54,175 bases of DNA from an uncultured Clostridia bacterium (GCA_947625645.1 CANQPE010000002.1:86981-141155), one strand, 5' to 3'; shown: positions 28,167 to 39,336, numbered from the stretch's first letter. The notes: generated by a model not told the origin, from the letters alone. Translations and numbers: made by a program.

Positions 28167-30467
28167 GTGCCAAAAAAGAAGAAGCCAAACTTAGAACCAG
28201 AAATAGAACAAAAATTACAATATATCGGGTTATCGTTAGACAAAGTACCAGAAGATATTTTACAATATAAATCATTAAATTATCGTATTCCAAAAGGATA
28301 TGACGAAAAACAATATAAACAATATCGCTATATTCCAGTGAATCAAATTCAAATTCTATTATCGCCAACGAATCGATTAGATGCACTAGAGGAACGATAT
28401 AAAAAAGCACGACCATTATTGCAATATTTAGACCAAGAGGATGAAGAAAATATCTTAAAACATGCTGTATTTTTAAATATGCTAAAACAGATGAATATAG
28501 AAGAAATTGAAAAAATAGAGGAAGAACAAAATAATTTGGCAAAAACAATTCCTTTTAAAGTAAAGTTTGAAGGAAGCTACTTGTGGCAAATTTATTATGC
28601 AGAAGTAACCGGGCAGTATTTTATGATTGTGCCAACAACAGATAGTGATTATTCTGCATTTTTCTATTTATTAAAGAAAAAGCTAGAAAACAAGAATTCT
28701 AATATGGTGTATGTGCCAGTTATAGGAGTTGAGTATTCCAAAAACTATTTGAGTAGAGAGGCGTTTGAAGATATCCAGAATTATTTAAGATTGTTTGCAA
28801 AAGAATGGCCATCTATTTATGAAGTCTATAACGAAAAAAATGAATTAGCAATTCATATTGTAGGAGAGACATCAGTATATGGTAAGATTAGAAGTTTATA
28901 CCGTATTGTATTGAAAAATAGTGTAGAAGCCAATCACTTTTATAAATTGCTAAAAGCCATGTTTATTATGCAAACAGAAATACCGAATTATTTTGAATTT
29001 AGAACAGATGTTAATACAAAAGGAACATTAGAGTTTTATTTTAATGATACCAAAATAGAATACGGAGAAATGGCAAATTTTATTAAAGACCGCTATGCCT
29101 TTAGTATAGGTGCAAAGCAGGAAGTAATAGATGAGTTAGAAAAAGATAAGAAAAAATTACAGGAACTCAAACGTATAGCAAGTCAGCAAGATGTGGAATA
29201 TTTAGAAAAAGAAAAGCAAATTTCAACTTTTTTAGAGTGTAAAAAAACGTTTTTTGGTAAGTTTAAGTATTATTTTAAATATAGTAAAAAGAATAAAAAA
29301 CAAAAGGAAATAACACCAAGAAGGAGAATAGAAATAGAGGAAGAACTAGAAGAACCCGAAACACGTAGAAAAGACAAAAAAATGGAGAATGATTTGAAGG
29401 GAAAAAGATGTACCATTGAAGATTTAATACAAAACTACAAAGTATTAGAAGAAGAAGAGACAAAATTAAAAAATACAGTCATGGATATTAATGCCATCAA
29501 ATTGAAAAATAAAAATATGGAAAAAAAGATAGAAAATGCAACCAGATTTATTGAAGAAATTGACAACCATAAAAGAAGCATTTTTGAATTTTGGAAATAT
29601 AGCAATAAAGATGAAATGGCTGTGCTTCCAGAGGGAGAAGAAGAGGAAGTTGGTGTGGTAAAACGCATTGAGAAAGTCTTTGATTATGCAGAGGATTTTG
29701 AAAAGTTTGGCATTAACTTAGATAAATTGCAACGAGAAAAATTGACAGATGATGAAAAAGACAGTATTTATATTGCTACCACAAATTTACTAGAAATGTT
29801 AAATAAATTAAAAACCAATACTGCTGTACCAAAAGAAGTGGAAAATCTGTTGAAAATATTGAAAAGAGAATTAAGAGAGTCTGAAGATGATTTTGATACA
29901 GATGACTTTGACATATTTGGCGATATTGTAAGAGAGAGCAATAAAATTAAAAAAATAGGCAATAAATTACATCGTGAAGCAGAAAAAGACAAGTTCCGTA
30001 TTTTGGAAATTACAAAAATGACGAGGCAAATAGGCTTCAAACTAAGTTTGGAGCAAATGATTAAGAACATAAAAAGCGCTTTTGGAAAAGTGCAATCTCC
30101 AGAAGATATTATGGTATATAAGGCAATTATGGGAGAAAAAATGGATGAAAATCAATTCAATCTGTTTGATATGAACCCAGAAAATGAAATGCAAGAAGTC
30201 TGCCAACAAGAAGGCAATCAAATCAATCTATACAAAATTTCATTAAAACAAGGACAAGATATTCTTGGTTTTACCAATTGTATTTTTTATGATAATCAAA
30301 ATAAGACATTACCATTGGGAATGGATTTTTCAAGTAAAGTCATGATTGATATTTCACAAATGGATTTAGATATTAAGAAAACAATGACATTCCATATTGC
30401 AACCTTGGAAAATGAAGAGGATGTTTTTTCAAAAATAATTGTAAAAAAAGTAACAGTATATGAATAG
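28167..30467 (+). CDS. Unrecognised 766-residue cytoplasmic protein with coiled coils
   Basis: I do not recognise this family. No signal peptide or membrane helix is visible. About residues 1-330 look globular, with aromatic-rich strands (YLWQIYYAEVTGQYFMIVPTT, FEFRTDVNTKGTLEFYFNDT). Residues 330-500 are charged coiled coil (KKKLQELKRIASQQDVEYLE, RRRIEIEEELEEPETRRKD), 500-640 acidic helices, and the last 110 residues another beta-rich unit (DILGFTNCIFYDNQ, ILVKKVTVYE-like end). GTG 28167 lies 8 bp after GAAGGGAG, which overlaps the deacetylase stop. Coupling to the deacetylase hints at an envelope or cell-cycle role, but that is only context. Confidence 0.8.
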   Translation: MPKKKKPNLEPEIEQKLQYIGLSLDKVPEDILQYKSLNYRIPKGYDEKQYKQYRYIPVNQIQILLSPTNRLDALEERYKKARPLLQYLDQEDEENILKHAVFLNMLKQMNIEEIEKIEEEQNNLAKTIPFKVKFEGSYLWQIYYAEVTGQYFMIVPTTDSDYSAFFYLLKKKLENKNSNMVYVPVIGVEYSKNYLSREAFEDIQNYLRLFAKEWPSIYEVYNEKNELAIHIVGETSVYGKIRSLYRIVLKNSVEANHFYKLLKAMFIMQTEIPNYFEFRTDVNTKGTLEFYFNDTKIEYGEMANFIKDRYAFSIGAKQEVIDELEKDKKKLQELKRIASQQDVEYLEKEKQISTFLECKKTFFGKFKYYFKYSKKNKKQKEITPRRRIEIEEELEEPETRRKDKKMENDLKGKRCTIEDLIQNYKVLEEEETKLKNTVMDINAIKLKNKNMEKKIENATRFIEEIDNHKRSIFEFWKYSNKDEMAVLPEGEEEEVGVVKRIEKVFDYAEDFEKFGINLDKLQREKLTDDEKDSIYIATTNLLEMLNKLKTNTAVPKEVENLLKILKRELRESEDDFDTDDFDIFGDIVRESNKIKKIGNKLHREAEKDKFRILEITKMTRQIGFKLSLEQMIKNIKSAFGKVQSPEDIMVYKAIMGEKMDENQFNLFDMNPENEMQEVCQQEGNQINLYKISLKQGQDILGFTNCIFYDNQNKTLPLGMDFSSKVMIDISQMDLDIKKTMTFHIATLENEEDVFSKIIVKKVTVYE

Positions 30468-30478
30468 GGGAATATGAT

Positions 30479-30509
30479 ATAGGGGTAGATACATACCCCT
30501 ATTTTTTTT
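30479..30509 (+). terminator. Rho-independent terminator
   Basis: ATAGGGGTA (30479-30487), 6-base loop, TACCCCTAT (30494-30502), then eight T residues. Confidence 0.9.
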
Positions 30510-30602
30510 GGTGGTTGAAAAATAATTATAATTTTAGCTGTGTCAAATTTTATTTTGGACGCGGTTACATACTTAGTAGACAGAAATGAGAAAGGATTGT
30601 GA

Positions 30603-31871
30603 ATGAGGATGAAAATCAAAAAAGCAATGATTCTTTTCATGATTTTTGTGTTTTTTAATTTTATGAATTTGCCAGAAGTTTTGGCGATTGAACCTCTGTC
30701 AGAGGCAATCTATGAAGGAATTGATGTGAGTAATTGGCAAGGATACATAGATTATGCACAAGTCAAAGCCAGTGGAGTTGAAGTTGTGTATATCAAAGCA
30801 AGTCAAGGCAGGAATTTGAAAGATGCCTATTTTGATTTGAATTACGAAAATGCTAAGAAAAATGGATTAAAAGTGGGCTTTTATCATTTTTTAACAGCAA
30901 CTTCGGTAGAAGAAGCACAAAATGAGGCAAATTTTTTTGCTTCCGTAATTTCTGGAAAAATACCAGATTGTCGATTGGTGCTAGACTATGAAGTATTCGG
31001 AGGCGTAAATGCAACTGAAATTAATGAAATTGCCAGAAGTTTTTTAGAAACAACCCAAAGTCTTACAAACAAAGAAGTGATGCTTTACAGTGATTTATTT
31101 AATTCACAAACCGTCTTTTCCAGAGAATTGGCTGAAGAGTACCCTTTATGGATTGCAGATTATACAAGTAGAACCGTGCTAGAACAAGCACGTTCCAATT
31201 GGGAGGGATGGATAGGCTGGCAGTATACAGATAGAGGAAGCGTAAATGGTATACGAGGAAATGTTGACAGAAATATTTATACAAAGGAAATCTTTTTAGA
31301 AGAAACAGATGAAATTCCACAAGTGGAAAATCCAAACCAAAATCAACAACCCAATACACAAACGGTATATTATACAGTAAAAAAAGGTGATACCTTATGG
31401 GACATTGCAAGAACATATGGAACAACTGTCTCAGAATTAGCTGAGATAAACAGAATTGAAAATCCGAATTTGATTTTTCCAGGGCAAGTGTTACGCATTT
31501 TAGAAAATGCAACTGTTCCAGGAAATGAAGAACGAGGCACAGGAAGTATTATTTATACCGTAAGAGCAGGAAATACATTATCTCAAATTGCACGTGCATA
31601 TGGTGTAACAATAGAACATATTGTAGAAATCAATGGCATCTCAAATCCGAATCGAATTTTTCCGGGTGAAAGATTACGTATTACAGATAGTATGAGTAAT
31701 ACACTCTATGAATTAGGGGACCCCAATCAGGATATCACCTACATTGTTAGACAAGGTAACACCCTAAGTGGAATTGCCAGAAAATTTGGTGTGACAGTAG
31801 ATAGTTTAGTTAGAAAAAATGGAATTATGAACCCGAATTTCATTTATGTAGGGCAAATTATCAGAATATAA
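30603..31871 (+). CDS. Secreted GH25 lysozyme with three LysM repeats
   Basis: Peptidoglycan hydrolase (N,O-acetylmuramidase). The signal peptide covers residues 1-28 with a PEVLA-type cleavage site. The GH25 barrel (about 37-235) has GIDVSNWQG with the conserved D41, [25 protein letters not shown] with the catalytic Asp/Glu pair, and a final GWQYTDRG. A Gln/Asn/Pro linker leads to three LysM domains (about 255-300, 309-357, 372-422), each opening with YTV or YIV and GNTLS/GDTLW and ending with an N-P-N-x-I-x-x-G-Q/E pattern. The last repeat ends the protein, so cell-wall binding is C-terminal. Likely role: wall turnover or germination-linked lysis. Confidence 0.95.
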   Translation: MRMKIKKAMILFMIFVFFNFMNLPEVLAIEPLSEAIYEGIDVSNWQGYIDYAQVKASGVEVVYIKASQGRNLKDAYFDLNYENAKKNGLKVGFYHFLTATSVEEAQNEANFFASVISGKIPDCRLVLDYEVFGGVNATEINEIARSFLETTQSLTNKEVMLYSDLFNSQTVFSRELAEEYPLWIADYTSRTVLEQARSNWEGWIGWQYTDRGSVNGIRGNVDRNIYTKEIFLEETDEIPQVENPNQNQQPNTQTVYYTVKKGDTLWDIARTYGTTVSELAEINRIENPNLIFPGQVLRILENATVPGNEERGTGSIIYTVRAGNTLSQIARAYGVTIEHIVEINGISNPNRIFPGERLRITDSMSNTLYELGDPNQDITYIVRQGNTLSGIARKFGVTVDSLVRKNGIMNPNFIYVGQIIRI

Positions 31872-31916
31872 TATATTGCAATTTTTTATGGTACAAAAGA
31901 AATTTTTCAAAACCTC

Positions 31917-31946
31917 TTGACAGTTTACAATAATTTAAGGTAAAAT
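31917..31946 (+). promoter_or_regulatory. Sigma-A type promoter for rny
   Basis: TTGACA (31917-31922), 18-bp spacer, TAAAAT (31941-31946), 85 bp before the rny start. Confidence 0.7.
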
Positions 31947-32031
31947 AATATAGGTAAGAAAAAATATATTCAAAAATATCTATATATTTTATTCGAACAT
32001 TGAAAATTAAATAAGAAAGAGGTGTATACTG

Positions 32032-33573
32032 ATGAACATTGTTGTCATAGTAGCCGCTGTCTTAATCTCGCTTGCAATTGGAGCTGTTATAGGTGTCCTA
32101 TACAGGAAAAAAGTTGCAGAATCTAAAGTAGGAATTGCTGAAGAAGAAGCAAAACGAATTGTCAATATGGCAAAAATAGAAGCTGAAAATTTGAAAAAAG
32201 AAGAAATTATCAAAGCAAAAGAAGAAATTATGGCAAGTCGAAAAGAATTAGATCAAGAGATTAGAGAAAGAAGAGGCGAATTGCAAAGACAAGAAACAAG
32301 ATTGATTCAAAAAGAAGAAAATCTTGACAAACGTTCTGAAAATTTCGAGAAAAAAGAACAAGAATTAAACAAAGAAGCAGAATCATTAGAAAAACAAAGA
32401 CAAAATGTAGAAAAAAAGTATGAGGAGCAAGAAAACAAACTGCAAGAAATTGCGGCATTAACAAGAGAACAAGCAAAAGATATCCTTTTACAACAGGTAG
32501 AAACGGAAATTACAGCAGAAAAGGCAGAGCTAATCCGTGAAACTAATAGAAAGATAAAAGAAGACGCTATCAAAAATGCAAAAGAGGTATTAACATATGC
32601 CGTACAAAAATGTGCAGCAGACCATTCACAAGAAACAACGGTCTCTATCGTGGCATTACCAAGTGATGAAATGAAAGGTAGAATTATTGGTAGAGAAGGA
32701 AGAAACATTAAAGCAATAGAAACATTAACAGGCGTTGATTTAATTATTGACGATACACCTGAAGCAGTCGTATTATCCGGATTTGATCCACTCAGAAGAG
32801 AGGTAGCTAAAATTACATTAGAAAAACTAATTGAAGATGGAAGAATCCATCCTGCTAAAATTGAAGAAACCGTTGAAAAAGCAAAACTAGAGTTAGCAGA
32901 AACCATAAAAGCAGAAGGAGAAAGAGCAGTTTTAGAAACAGGCGTAATTGGATTACATCCAGATATTGTCAAGCTAATTGGAAAATTAAAATATAGGACA
33001 AGTTATGGACAAAATGTCTTAAACCATTCTATTGAAGTTTCTAATCTAGCTAGAATTATGGCAGAAGAATTAGGACTTGACGCTAAGCTAGCAAGGCGTG
33101 CAGGATTATTGCATGACATTGGAAAAGCATTAGATCATGACATGGAAGGAACCCATGTTGAGATTGGTGTTGAAATCTTGAAAAAATATAAAGAAAATCC
33201 AGCAGTCATCAATGCAGTGGAAGCACATCATGAAGATGTAGAACCACAAACATTAGAAGCAGTTTTAATCCAAGCAGCTGATGCAATTTCAGCATCAAGA
33301 CCAGGAGCAAGACGCGAAACATTAGAAGCCTATATTAAGAGATTACAAAACCTAGAAGAAATTGCAGATTCCTTTGATGGAGTTGAAAAATCATTTGCTA
33401 TCCAAGCAGGTCGTGAAGTAAGGATTATTGTCAAACCAGATAAAATTTCAGATGACCAAATGACGATATTAGCAAGAGATGTTTCAAAACGCGTTGAAAA
33501 TGAAATGGATTACCCAGGACAAATTAAAGTCAACATTATTAGAGAAACAAGAGTAGTAGACTATGCAAAATAA
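32032..33573 (+). CDS. rny: Ribonuclease Y
   Basis: Membrane-anchored endoribonuclease initiating mRNA decay in Firmicutes. Residues 1-24 are a transmembrane anchor; 35-185 a long Glu/Lys/Gln coiled coil; the KH domain carries [15 protein letters not shown] (about 218-232); the HD domain has [15 protein letters not shown] and EAHHEDVEP. The length of 513 is typical. Together with ymdB and spoVS downstream this is the common clostridial rny-ymdB-spoVS order, here split by carAB. A terminator and a new promoter directly follow. Confidence 0.97.
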   Translation: MNIVVIVAAVLISLAIGAVIGVLYRKKVAESKVGIAEEEAKRIVNMAKIEAENLKKEEIIKAKEEIMASRKELDQEIRERRGELQRQETRLIQKEENLDKRSENFEKKEQELNKEAESLEKQRQNVEKKYEEQENKLQEIAALTREQAKDILLQQVETEITAEKAELIRETNRKIKEDAIKNAKEVLTYAVQKCAADHSQETTVSIVALPSDEMKGRIIGREGRNIKAIETLTGVDLIIDDTPEAVVLSGFDPLRREVAKITLEKLIEDGRIHPAKIEETVEKAKLELAETIKAEGERAVLETGVIGLHPDIVKLIGKLKYRTSYGQNVLNHSIEVSNLARIMAEELGLDAKLARRAGLLHDIGKALDHDMEGTHVEIGVEILKKYKENPAVINAVEAHHEDVEPQTLEAVLIQAADAISASRPGARRETLEAYIKRLQNLEEIADSFDGVEKSFAIQAGREVRIIVKPDKISDDQMTILARDVSKRVENEMDYPGQIKVNIIRETRVVDYAK

Positions 33574-33577
33574 AAAG

Positions 33578-33612
33578 AAAGAGAATATTTCAAAAAAATA
33601 TTCTCTTTTTTT
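33578..33612 (+). terminator. Terminator after rny
   Basis: AAAGAGAATATTT (33578-33590) pairs with AAATATTCTCTTT (33596-33608), followed by a T run to 33612. Confidence 0.85.
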
Positions 33613-33620
33613 AAAAGATA

Positions 33621-33629
33621 TGCTATACT
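33621..33629 (+). promoter_or_regulatory. Extended -10 promoter for carAB
   Basis: TG-C-TATACT: an extended -10 element immediately after the rny terminator and 53 bp before carA. The -35 region would fall in the terminator T tract and is poor. No PyrR or arginine-repressor operator was recognised. Confidence 0.45.
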
Positions 33630-33682
33630 ATTATGCGGAGCAACAGGAATCACAAAGAAATAAAAAAGGAAGGAATGAAGAA

Positions 33683-34747
33683 ATGAAAGGATATTTAGTA
33701 TTAGAAAACGGTCAAATATTTGAAGGAGAACGTATTGGATATCATAAAGATGTGATATGTGAAGTCGTATTTAATACTTCCATGACAGGATATTTAGAAA
33801 TTTTTACAGATCCATCTTATGCAGGGCAAGGAATTGTTATGACCTATCCATTAATTGGAAATTATGGACTAACACTAGAAGACAAAGAATCCAGAAAACC
33901 ATGGGTAGAAGCTGTATTTGTACATGAATTAGCAGAAATAGAAAGCAATTTTCGTTCTAAATTACATGTAGAAAAATTCTTAAAATACAACCAAATACCA
34001 GGATTACAAAATGTCAATACTAGAAAATTAACAAAAGTATTAAGAGAAAATGGCACCATGAGAGGCATGTTAACAGACGACATTACGGATGTGAAAGCCA
34101 TTATAAAAACCATTCAAGTCTATCAAAATAACCATTTAGTAGAACAAGTATCATCATCTGAAATTACACAAGTAGGGGATGGAGATATTTCCATTGGACT
34201 ATTTGATTTTGGTTCAAAACAAAATATTATTGCATCTTTGTTAAAAAGAAATTGCAACATAACCATATTTCCGCAGAATACACCAGCAGAAACCATTCTA
34301 TCTTATCCATTACAAGGAATTGTACTTTCAAATGGACCGGGAAATCCAGAAGACTGTACAGTTGCCATAGAAAATATTAAGAAATTATATCAATCTGACC
34401 TACCCATTTTTGGAATTTGTTTAGGCCATCAATTAATGGGGCTTGCAACAGGTGCTAAGACCTATAAACTAAAATATGGACACAGGGGACCAAACCATCC
34501 TGTAAAAGATATCAAAAAGGATAGAGTATATATTACCTCACAAAACCATGGATATGCCATTGATGATAGCACCATTGATCCCAATATTGCAGAAGTATCC
34601 CATATCAATTTGAATGACAATACCGTGGAAGGATTAAAATATAAAAATAAAGAAATCTATACAGTGCAATTTCATCCAGAAGCGTGTCCAGGACCAAGAG
34701 ACACAGAGTATCTTTTTGATGAATTTTTGGAAAAATTGAAGAAATAG
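33683..34747 (+). CDS. carA: Carbamoyl-phosphate synthase small subunit
   Basis: Glutamine amidotransferase subunit supplying ammonia to CarB for carbamoyl phosphate, used in pyrimidine and arginine synthesis. The N-terminal domain has GEVVFNTSMTGYLE-like text and FTDPSYAGQGIVMTYPLIGNYG. The class I amidotransferase triad is visible: Cys in FGICLGHQLMGLATG, and His and Glu in QFHPEACPGPRDT. ATG 33683 gives MKGYLVLENGQIFEG and 354 residues, standard for the family; the frame is open upstream to 33563 but that part overlaps rny and the terminator. A mini-ORF ATG AAG AAA TGA overlaps the start. Confidence 0.96.
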   Translation: MKGYLVLENGQIFEGERIGYHKDVICEVVFNTSMTGYLEIFTDPSYAGQGIVMTYPLIGNYGLTLEDKESRKPWVEAVFVHELAEIESNFRSKLHVEKFLKYNQIPGLQNVNTRKLTKVLRENGTMRGMLTDDITDVKAIIKTIQVYQNNHLVEQVSSSEITQVGDGDISIGLFDFGSKQNIIASLLKRNCNITIFPQNTPAETILSYPLQGIVLSNGPGNPEDCTVAIENIKKLYQSDLPIFGICLGHQLMGLATGAKTYKLKYGHRGPNHPVKDIKKDRVYITSQNHGYAIDDSTIDPNIAEVSHINLNDNTVEGLKYKNKEIYTVQFHPEACPGPRDTEYLFDEFLEKLKK

Positions 34748-34762
34748 AAAGGAAGAACCAAT

Positions 34763-37700
34763 ATGCCTAGAAAGAAAGAAATAAAAAAAGTATTAGTGAT
34801 TGGTTCAGGACCAATTATTATAGGACAGGCAGCAGAGTTTGACTATGCGGGAACACAAGCATGTGAAGAATTAAAAAAAGAAGGAATTGAAGTTGTTTTA
34901 GTCAATTCTAATCCAGCAACCATTATGACAGATAAACACATGGCTGATAAAATTTATATAGAACCAATTACCGTCAAAACCGTACAAAAGATTATAGAAA
35001 AAGAAAAACCAGATAGCATATTACCAAACTTAGGTGGACAAACAGGGCTAAATATTGCAATGGAATTACATGAAGCAGGGTTTCTAGACAAACACCATGT
35101 GAGGTTACTAGGAACGTCACCAGAAGGAATCAAAAATGCAGAAGATAGGCAAGCCTTTAAAGATATGATGGAACGCATTGGGGAACCATGTATTGCAAGT
35201 AAAGTGGTTGAAAATGAAGAAGATGCCATAGAATTTGCAAAACAAATTGGATTACCCGTGATTGTAAGACCAGCCTATACGTTAGGAGGCACAGGCGGAG
35301 GAATTGCCAATACCATAGAAGAATTAAGAGAAATTTCAGAAAGTGGACTTCGTTTATCAAGAGTACATCAGGTGTTAATTGAAAAATGTATTTCTGGCTG
35401 GAAAGAAATTGAATATGAAGTTATGCGCGATAGAAAAGGGAATTGCATTACCATCTGTAACATGGAAAATGTGGACCCTGTTGGTGTCCATACAGGAGAC
35501 AGCATTGTGGTTGCACCATCACAAACGTTGGCAGACAAAGAATACCAAATGTTAAGAACATCTGCCATTAAAATTATTTCTGCATTGAAAATTGAGGGTG
35601 GATGCAATGTTCAATTTGCATTAAACCCAAATAGCTTTGAATACGCAGTAATTGAAGTAAATCCAAGAGTTAGTAGGTCATCAGCATTGGCTTCCAAAGC
35701 AACAGGGTACCCTATTGCAAAAGTATCTACCAAAATTGCAATTGGGTATGCATTAGATGAAATCAAGAATGAAGTAACGAGAAAGACATATGCATGTTTT
35801 GAACCGGTGTTAGATTATGTCATTGTCAAAATACCAAAATGGCCATTTAATAAGTTTTTAACAGCTAGTAGAGAATTGGGAACGCAAATGAAAGCAACGG
35901 GAGAAGTTATGGCAATTGCGCCAAGCATAGAAGCGGCTTTGTTAAAGGCCATTCGTTCCTTAGAAGAAAATTTGGATTCTATGGAGATGCCAAAAATCAA
36001 GGGATATTCAACAGAAAAAATTTTGGAAAGTCTACATCATATTGATAATGAAAGAATTTGGGTTATTGCAGAAGCGTTAAGAAGAGGAATTACATTAGAT
36101 GAGATTCATCATATTACCAAAATCGACAAATTTTTTATCAACAAAATTGATAGAATTGTGAGAATGGAAGAAGAACTAAAAACAGAAACATTAACACCAA
36201 AAATTATCAAAAAAGCTAAAATGATGGGATTTACAGACAAAGTCATTAGCCATTTTAGTCAGCAACCAGAAGCAGACATTAAGCAAATAAGGAAACAGCA
36301 TGGAATTGTAGCTAACTTTAAGTTAGTAGATACTTGCGCAGCAGAATTTGAAGCACAAACACCATATTATTATTCAAGCTATGATGATGAAAATGAAAGT
36401 AAACAATCACAAAATACCAAAAAAATTGTTGTATTAGGTTCAGGACCAATCCGTATAGGACAAGGCATTGAGTTTGATTATTGTAGTGTGCATAGTGTAT
36501 TAAGTTTAAAGAAATTGGGATATGAAACCATTATCATCAACAACAACCCAGAAACAGTCAGCACAGACTTTGACATTGCGGACAAGCTATACTTTGAACC
36601 ATTAACAAGAGAAGATGTAGAAAACATTATAGATGTGGAACAACCTTATGGAGCCATTGTTCAATTTGGTGGGCAAACAGCAATCAAACTTACAAAAGCG
36701 TTAACAGAAATGGGCGTTAAGATTTTAGGAACGTCAGAAGAAAATATGGACCGTGCAGAGGATAGGGAAAAATTTGATGAAGCTTTAGAAAAATGTGGCA
36801 TACTAAGACCAAAAGGAGGTACTGTTTTTACAGCAGAAGAAGCCAAAGAAGTAGCAAAGCAACTAGGCTACCCAGTATTAGTAAGACCATCTTATGTATT
36901 AGGTGGACAGGGTATGGCAATTGCTTATGACGAGAAAGAAATAGAAGAATTTATCCAAGAAATTAATAAAATAGCGCAAGAACATCCTATTCTTGTGGAT
37001 AAGTATATGTTAGGAAAAGAACTAGAAGTAGATGCTATCTGTGATGGAGAAGATGTGCTAATTCCAGGAATTATGGAACACTTAGAAAGAGCAGGAATTC
37101 ACTCAGGAGATAGCATATCTGTCTATCCAACGCAAACGATTGAACAAAAACATAAAGATAAAATTATTCAATATACAGAAAAAATTGCAAAAGAGCTACA
37201 TGTAATAGGGGTATTGAATATTCAATTTATCGTTTGCCATGATGAAGTGTATATCATAGAGGTCAATCCAAGGTCAAGTAGAACCGTGCCATATATTAGC
37301 AAAGTAACTGGTTTGCCGGTGATAGATATTGCTACACAAGTCATTTTAGGAAAAAAATTAAAAGAATTGCCATATGGAACAGGCGTGTATCAACAAAGTG
37401 ATTATATTGCTGTTAAAATGCCAATTTTCTCTTTTGAGAAAATTAAAAATGCAGATACAAGTTTAGGACCAGAAATGAAATCAACAGGAGAAGTATTGGG
37501 AATTTCTAAAGTATTCTCAGAGGCAGTATACAAAGCTTTTATTGGAAGTGGCGTCAACTTAACGCAAAAAGGTAAGATTCTAATTACGGTTCGAGACAAA
37601 GACAAAGCAGAAACATTACCATTAGCAAAAGAATTAAAAGAAATTGGATATGACATTTATGCCACTTCGGGAACAGCAAATTATCTAAAGGAAAATGGAG

Positions 37701-37963
37701 TAGAAGTACAATCCGTTCCAAAAATATGGGAAGGAACCAATAGCATTATTGAATTAATTCAATCAGGGAAATTAAGCTTTATTATTAATACGCCAACAAA
37801 AGGAAAACAATCTAATCGAGACGGATTCAAAATAAGAAGATTAGCTGTTGAATGTAAAGTACCATGTTTCACATCATTAGACACTGTAAAAGCCCTATAT
37901 GATGCCATCAAAAATGACATCAAAGAGGAACAATTGGAACCAATAGATATGACTGAAATTTAA
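34763..37963 (+). CDS. carB: Carbamoyl-phosphate synthase large subunit
   Basis: Catalyses bicarbonate phosphorylation and carbamoyl-phosphate formation. The 1,066-residue protein is the expected internal duplication: each half has an N-terminal [20 protein letters not shown] or [19 protein letters not shown] segment and an ATP-grasp domain ([33 protein letters not shown]). Oligomerisation lies between them and a C-terminal MGS-like allosteric domain starts about residue 930 ([18 protein letters not shown]). It starts 15 bp after carA. It is followed by a decayed palindrome. Confidence 0.97.
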   Translation: MPRKKEIKKVLVIGSGPIIIGQAAEFDYAGTQACEELKKEGIEVVLVNSNPATIMTDKHMADKIYIEPITVKTVQKIIEKEKPDSILPNLGGQTGLNIAMELHEAGFLDKHHVRLLGTSPEGIKNAEDRQAFKDMMERIGEPCIASKVVENEEDAIEFAKQIGLPVIVRPAYTLGGTGGGIANTIEELREISESGLRLSRVHQVLIEKCISGWKEIEYEVMRDRKGNCITICNMENVDPVGVHTGDSIVVAPSQTLADKEYQMLRTSAIKIISALKIEGGCNVQFALNPNSFEYAVIEVNPRVSRSSALASKATGYPIAKVSTKIAIGYALDEIKNEVTRKTYACFEPVLDYVIVKIPKWPFNKFLTASRELGTQMKATGEVMAIAPSIEAALLKAIRSLEENLDSMEMPKIKGYSTEKILESLHHIDNERIWVIAEALRRGITLDEIHHITKIDKFFINKIDRIVRMEEELKTETLTPKIIKKAKMMGFTDKVISHFSQQPEADIKQIRKQHGIVANFKLVDTCAAEFEAQTPYYYSSYDDENESKQSQNTKKIVVLGSGPIRIGQGIEFDYCSVHSVLSLKKLGYETIIINNNPETVSTDFDIADKLYFEPLTREDVENIIDVEQPYGAIVQFGGQTAIKLTKALTEMGVKILGTSEENMDRAEDREKFDEALEKCGILRPKGGTVFTAEEAKEVAKQLGYPVLVRPSYVLGGQGMAIAYDEKEIEEFIQEINKIAQEHPILVDKYMLGKELEVDAICDGEDVLIPGIMEHLERAGIHSGDSISVYPTQTIEQKHKDKIIQYTEKIAKELHVIGVLNIQFIVCHDEVYIIEVNPRSSRTVPYISKVTGLPVIDIATQVILGKKLKELPYGTGVYQQSDYIAVKMPIFSFEKIKNADTSLGPEMKSTGEVLGISKVFSEAVYKAFIGSGVNLTQKGKILITVRDKDKAETLPLAKELKEIGYDIYATSGTANYLKENGVEVQSVPKIWEGTNSIIELIQSGKLSFIINTPTKGKQSNRDGFKIRRLAVECKVPCFTSLDTVKALYDAIKNDIKEEQLEPIDMTEI

Positions 37964-37965
37964 TA

Positions 37966-37994
37966 TCCCAAAAAGATACGTCCCTGATGAGACA
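37966..37994. repeat. Decayed half of a REP-like palindrome
   Basis: Contains AAAAAGATACGTCCC preceded by TCCC, matching the right arm of the GTATC-type palindrome; the left arm is gone. It begins 2 bp after the carB stop. Confidence 0.6.
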
Positions 37995-38015
37995 AAAGAA
38001 AGGAATGTAAGAAAA

Positions 38016-38780
38016 ATGAAGATTTTAGCAGTGGGAGATATTGTGGGAAATGCGGGTGTAAAAGAGTTACAAAGGCAATTACCACAAGTGAAAGAAAAAC
38101 ATAATATTGATTTTACAATTGTAAATGGTGAAAATGCAGCAGAAGGTATGGGAATAACAGAAAAGAATTTCCAAGATATGTTAAAGGCTGGAACGGATAT
38201 TATTACAATGGGAAATCATACATGGGGAAAAAAAGACATCTTTAAATTTATTGATCATCCGCAAATCATACGACCAGCCAATTATCCAGAAGGTGTCGTC
38301 GGAAAAGGCTATCAAGTGGTTGAAAAGAATGGAAAGAAAATTGCAGTTGTGAATTTGATAGGAAGAGTTGATTTGCCAGTCCTATCAGAAAATCCATTTT
38401 TAAAGGCAAAGGAAATGGTTCAAGAGCTACAAAATAAAGCAGATCTTATCTTTGTGGATTTCCATGCAGAAGCGACAGCTGAAAAAATTGCAATGGGGTA
38501 CTATTTAGATGGAAAAATTACAGCCCTTTTTGGAACCCATACGCATGTACAAACAGCAGATGAAACCATATTACCAAAAGGAACGGCGTATATTACAGAT
38601 ATTGGCATGACAGGGCCTCAAAATTCGGTGATTGGAATGGATATTAATGTATCCATAAAAAGATTTGAAACCACATTACCTGAACGCTATCGTGTAGCTG
38701 AAGGAAAAACTATGTTTCATGGGATTGTGATAGAAATTGACGATACAACGAATCGAGCAATAGGCATACAAAGAATTTAG
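38016..38780 (+). CDS. ymdB: YmdB-family metallophosphoesterase
   Basis: Phosphodiesterase of the YmdB/TIGR00282 family (2',3'-cyclic nucleotide phosphodiesterase in Bacillus), influencing RNase Y-dependent regulation. Metal-binding motifs in order: AVGDIVGNAG (Asp), NGENAAEG (Asn/Glu), TMGNHTWGKKD (Asn-His), VDFHAEATAEK (His) and GTHTHVQTAD (two His). The 254-residue length is typical. It is normally adjacent to rny; here carAB lies between. Its leader contains AAAGGAATGTAA, a start-stop ORF (38005-38010), six bases before the ATG. Confidence 0.94.
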   Translation: MKILAVGDIVGNAGVKELQRQLPQVKEKHNIDFTIVNGENAAEGMGITEKNFQDMLKAGTDIITMGNHTWGKKDIFKFIDHPQIIRPANYPEGVVGKGYQVVEKNGKKIAVVNLIGRVDLPVLSENPFLKAKEMVQELQNKADLIFVDFHAEATAEKIAMGYYLDGKITALFGTHTHVQTADETILPKGTAYITDIGMTGPQNSVIGMDINVSIKRFETTLPERYRVAEGKTMFHGIVIEIDDTTNRAIGIQRI

Positions 38781-38789
38781 AGTTTGTTT

Positions 38790-38820
38790 GGGACAAAAAA
38801 GAACCGTCCCAGATTGTTCC
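38790..38820. repeat. Decayed REP-like half element
   Basis: GGGACAAAAAAGAACCGTCCC followed by AGATTGTTCC: the right arm of the palindrome family with AACC in place of ATAC. Between ymdB and spoVS. Confidence 0.6.
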
Positions 38821-38822
38821 AA

Positions 38823-38839
38823 TGTCGAAATTAGTCGAA
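38823..38839 (+). promoter_or_regulatory. Candidate tandem Spo0A boxes upstream of spoVS
   Basis: TGTCGAA (38823-38829) matches the Spo0A box core, and AGTCGAA (38833-38839) repeats it 10 bp on, one helical turn. They lie about 50-65 bp upstream of the spoVS -35. Functional assignment is inferred. Confidence 0.5.
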
Positions 38840-38887
38840 AAGATATAAATATTGCGATGAAAAGTTGGAAAAATTTTCCAAAATCTC

Positions 38888-38916
38888 TTTACAAAAATTT
38901 CCAAATATTGTAAAAT
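38888..38916 (+). promoter_or_regulatory. Sigma-A type promoter for spoVS
   Basis: TTTACA (38888-38893), 17-bp spacer, TAAAAT (38911-38916), 52 bp before the ATG. Confidence 0.6.
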
Positions 38917-38968
38917 AACAATCGTAAAAGTTGCAACAAAAATTAAATTAATAGGAGGAAAAACGAAA

Positions 38969-39232
38969 ATGGAAATTTTGAAAATTTCATCAAAATCAAA
39001 TCCTAATTCAGTAGCAGGAGCGATTGCTGGATTAGTGAAGGAATCAAACAAAGCAGAGATGCAAGCAATTGGAGCAGGAGCATTAAATCAAGCTGTGAAG
39101 GCAGTGGCAATTGCAAGAGGGTTTGTTGCACCATCAGGCGTGGACTTAGTTTGTATCCCAGCTTTTGCAGAAGTGGAAGTTGAGGGAGAAGACCGCACCG
39201 GAATTAAATTAATTGTAGAGTCAAGAGCATAA
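38969..39232 (+). CDS. spoVS: Stage V sporulation protein S
   Basis: Small Alba-like protein (87 residues against 86 in Bacillus) affecting sporulation and septum dynamics. Near-invariant segments include EILKISSKSNPNSVAGAIAG, EMQAIGAGALNQAVKAVAIA, RGFVAPSGVDLVCIPAFAE and TGIKLIVES. A strong AGGAGGA precedes ATG 38969. Single-gene unit with its own promoter, candidate Spo0A boxes and a downstream terminator. Third member of the rny-ymdB-spoVS synteny. Confidence 0.97.
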   Translation: MEILKISSKSNPNSVAGAIAGLVKESNKAEMQAIGAGALNQAVKAVAIARGFVAPSGVDLVCIPAFAEVEVEGEDRTGIKLIVESRA

Positions 39233-39245
39233 ATGTTCAATAACC

Positions 39246-39287
39246 AAAGAGATAGGGAAAACCAAAATTCTCTATTTCTTTTTTTTT
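39246..39287 (+). terminator. Terminator after spoVS
   Basis: AAAGAGATAGGGAA (39246-39259) pairs with TTCTCTATTTCTTT (39268-39281), with two G-U pairs, followed by T residues to 39287. Confidence 0.8.
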
Positions 39288-39307
39288 GAAAAAACATACA
39301 TAAAACG

Positions 39308-39336
39308 TTGCTAAAATTTATGTTTTGCGATATAAT
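39308..39336 (+). promoter_or_regulatory. Sigma-A type promoter of the fatty-acid operon
   Basis: TTGCTA (39308-39313), 17-bp spacer, TATAAT (39331-39336). An 84-bp leader precedes fabH. I looked for FapR- or FabT-like palindromes around it and saw none I could defend. Confidence 0.7.
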
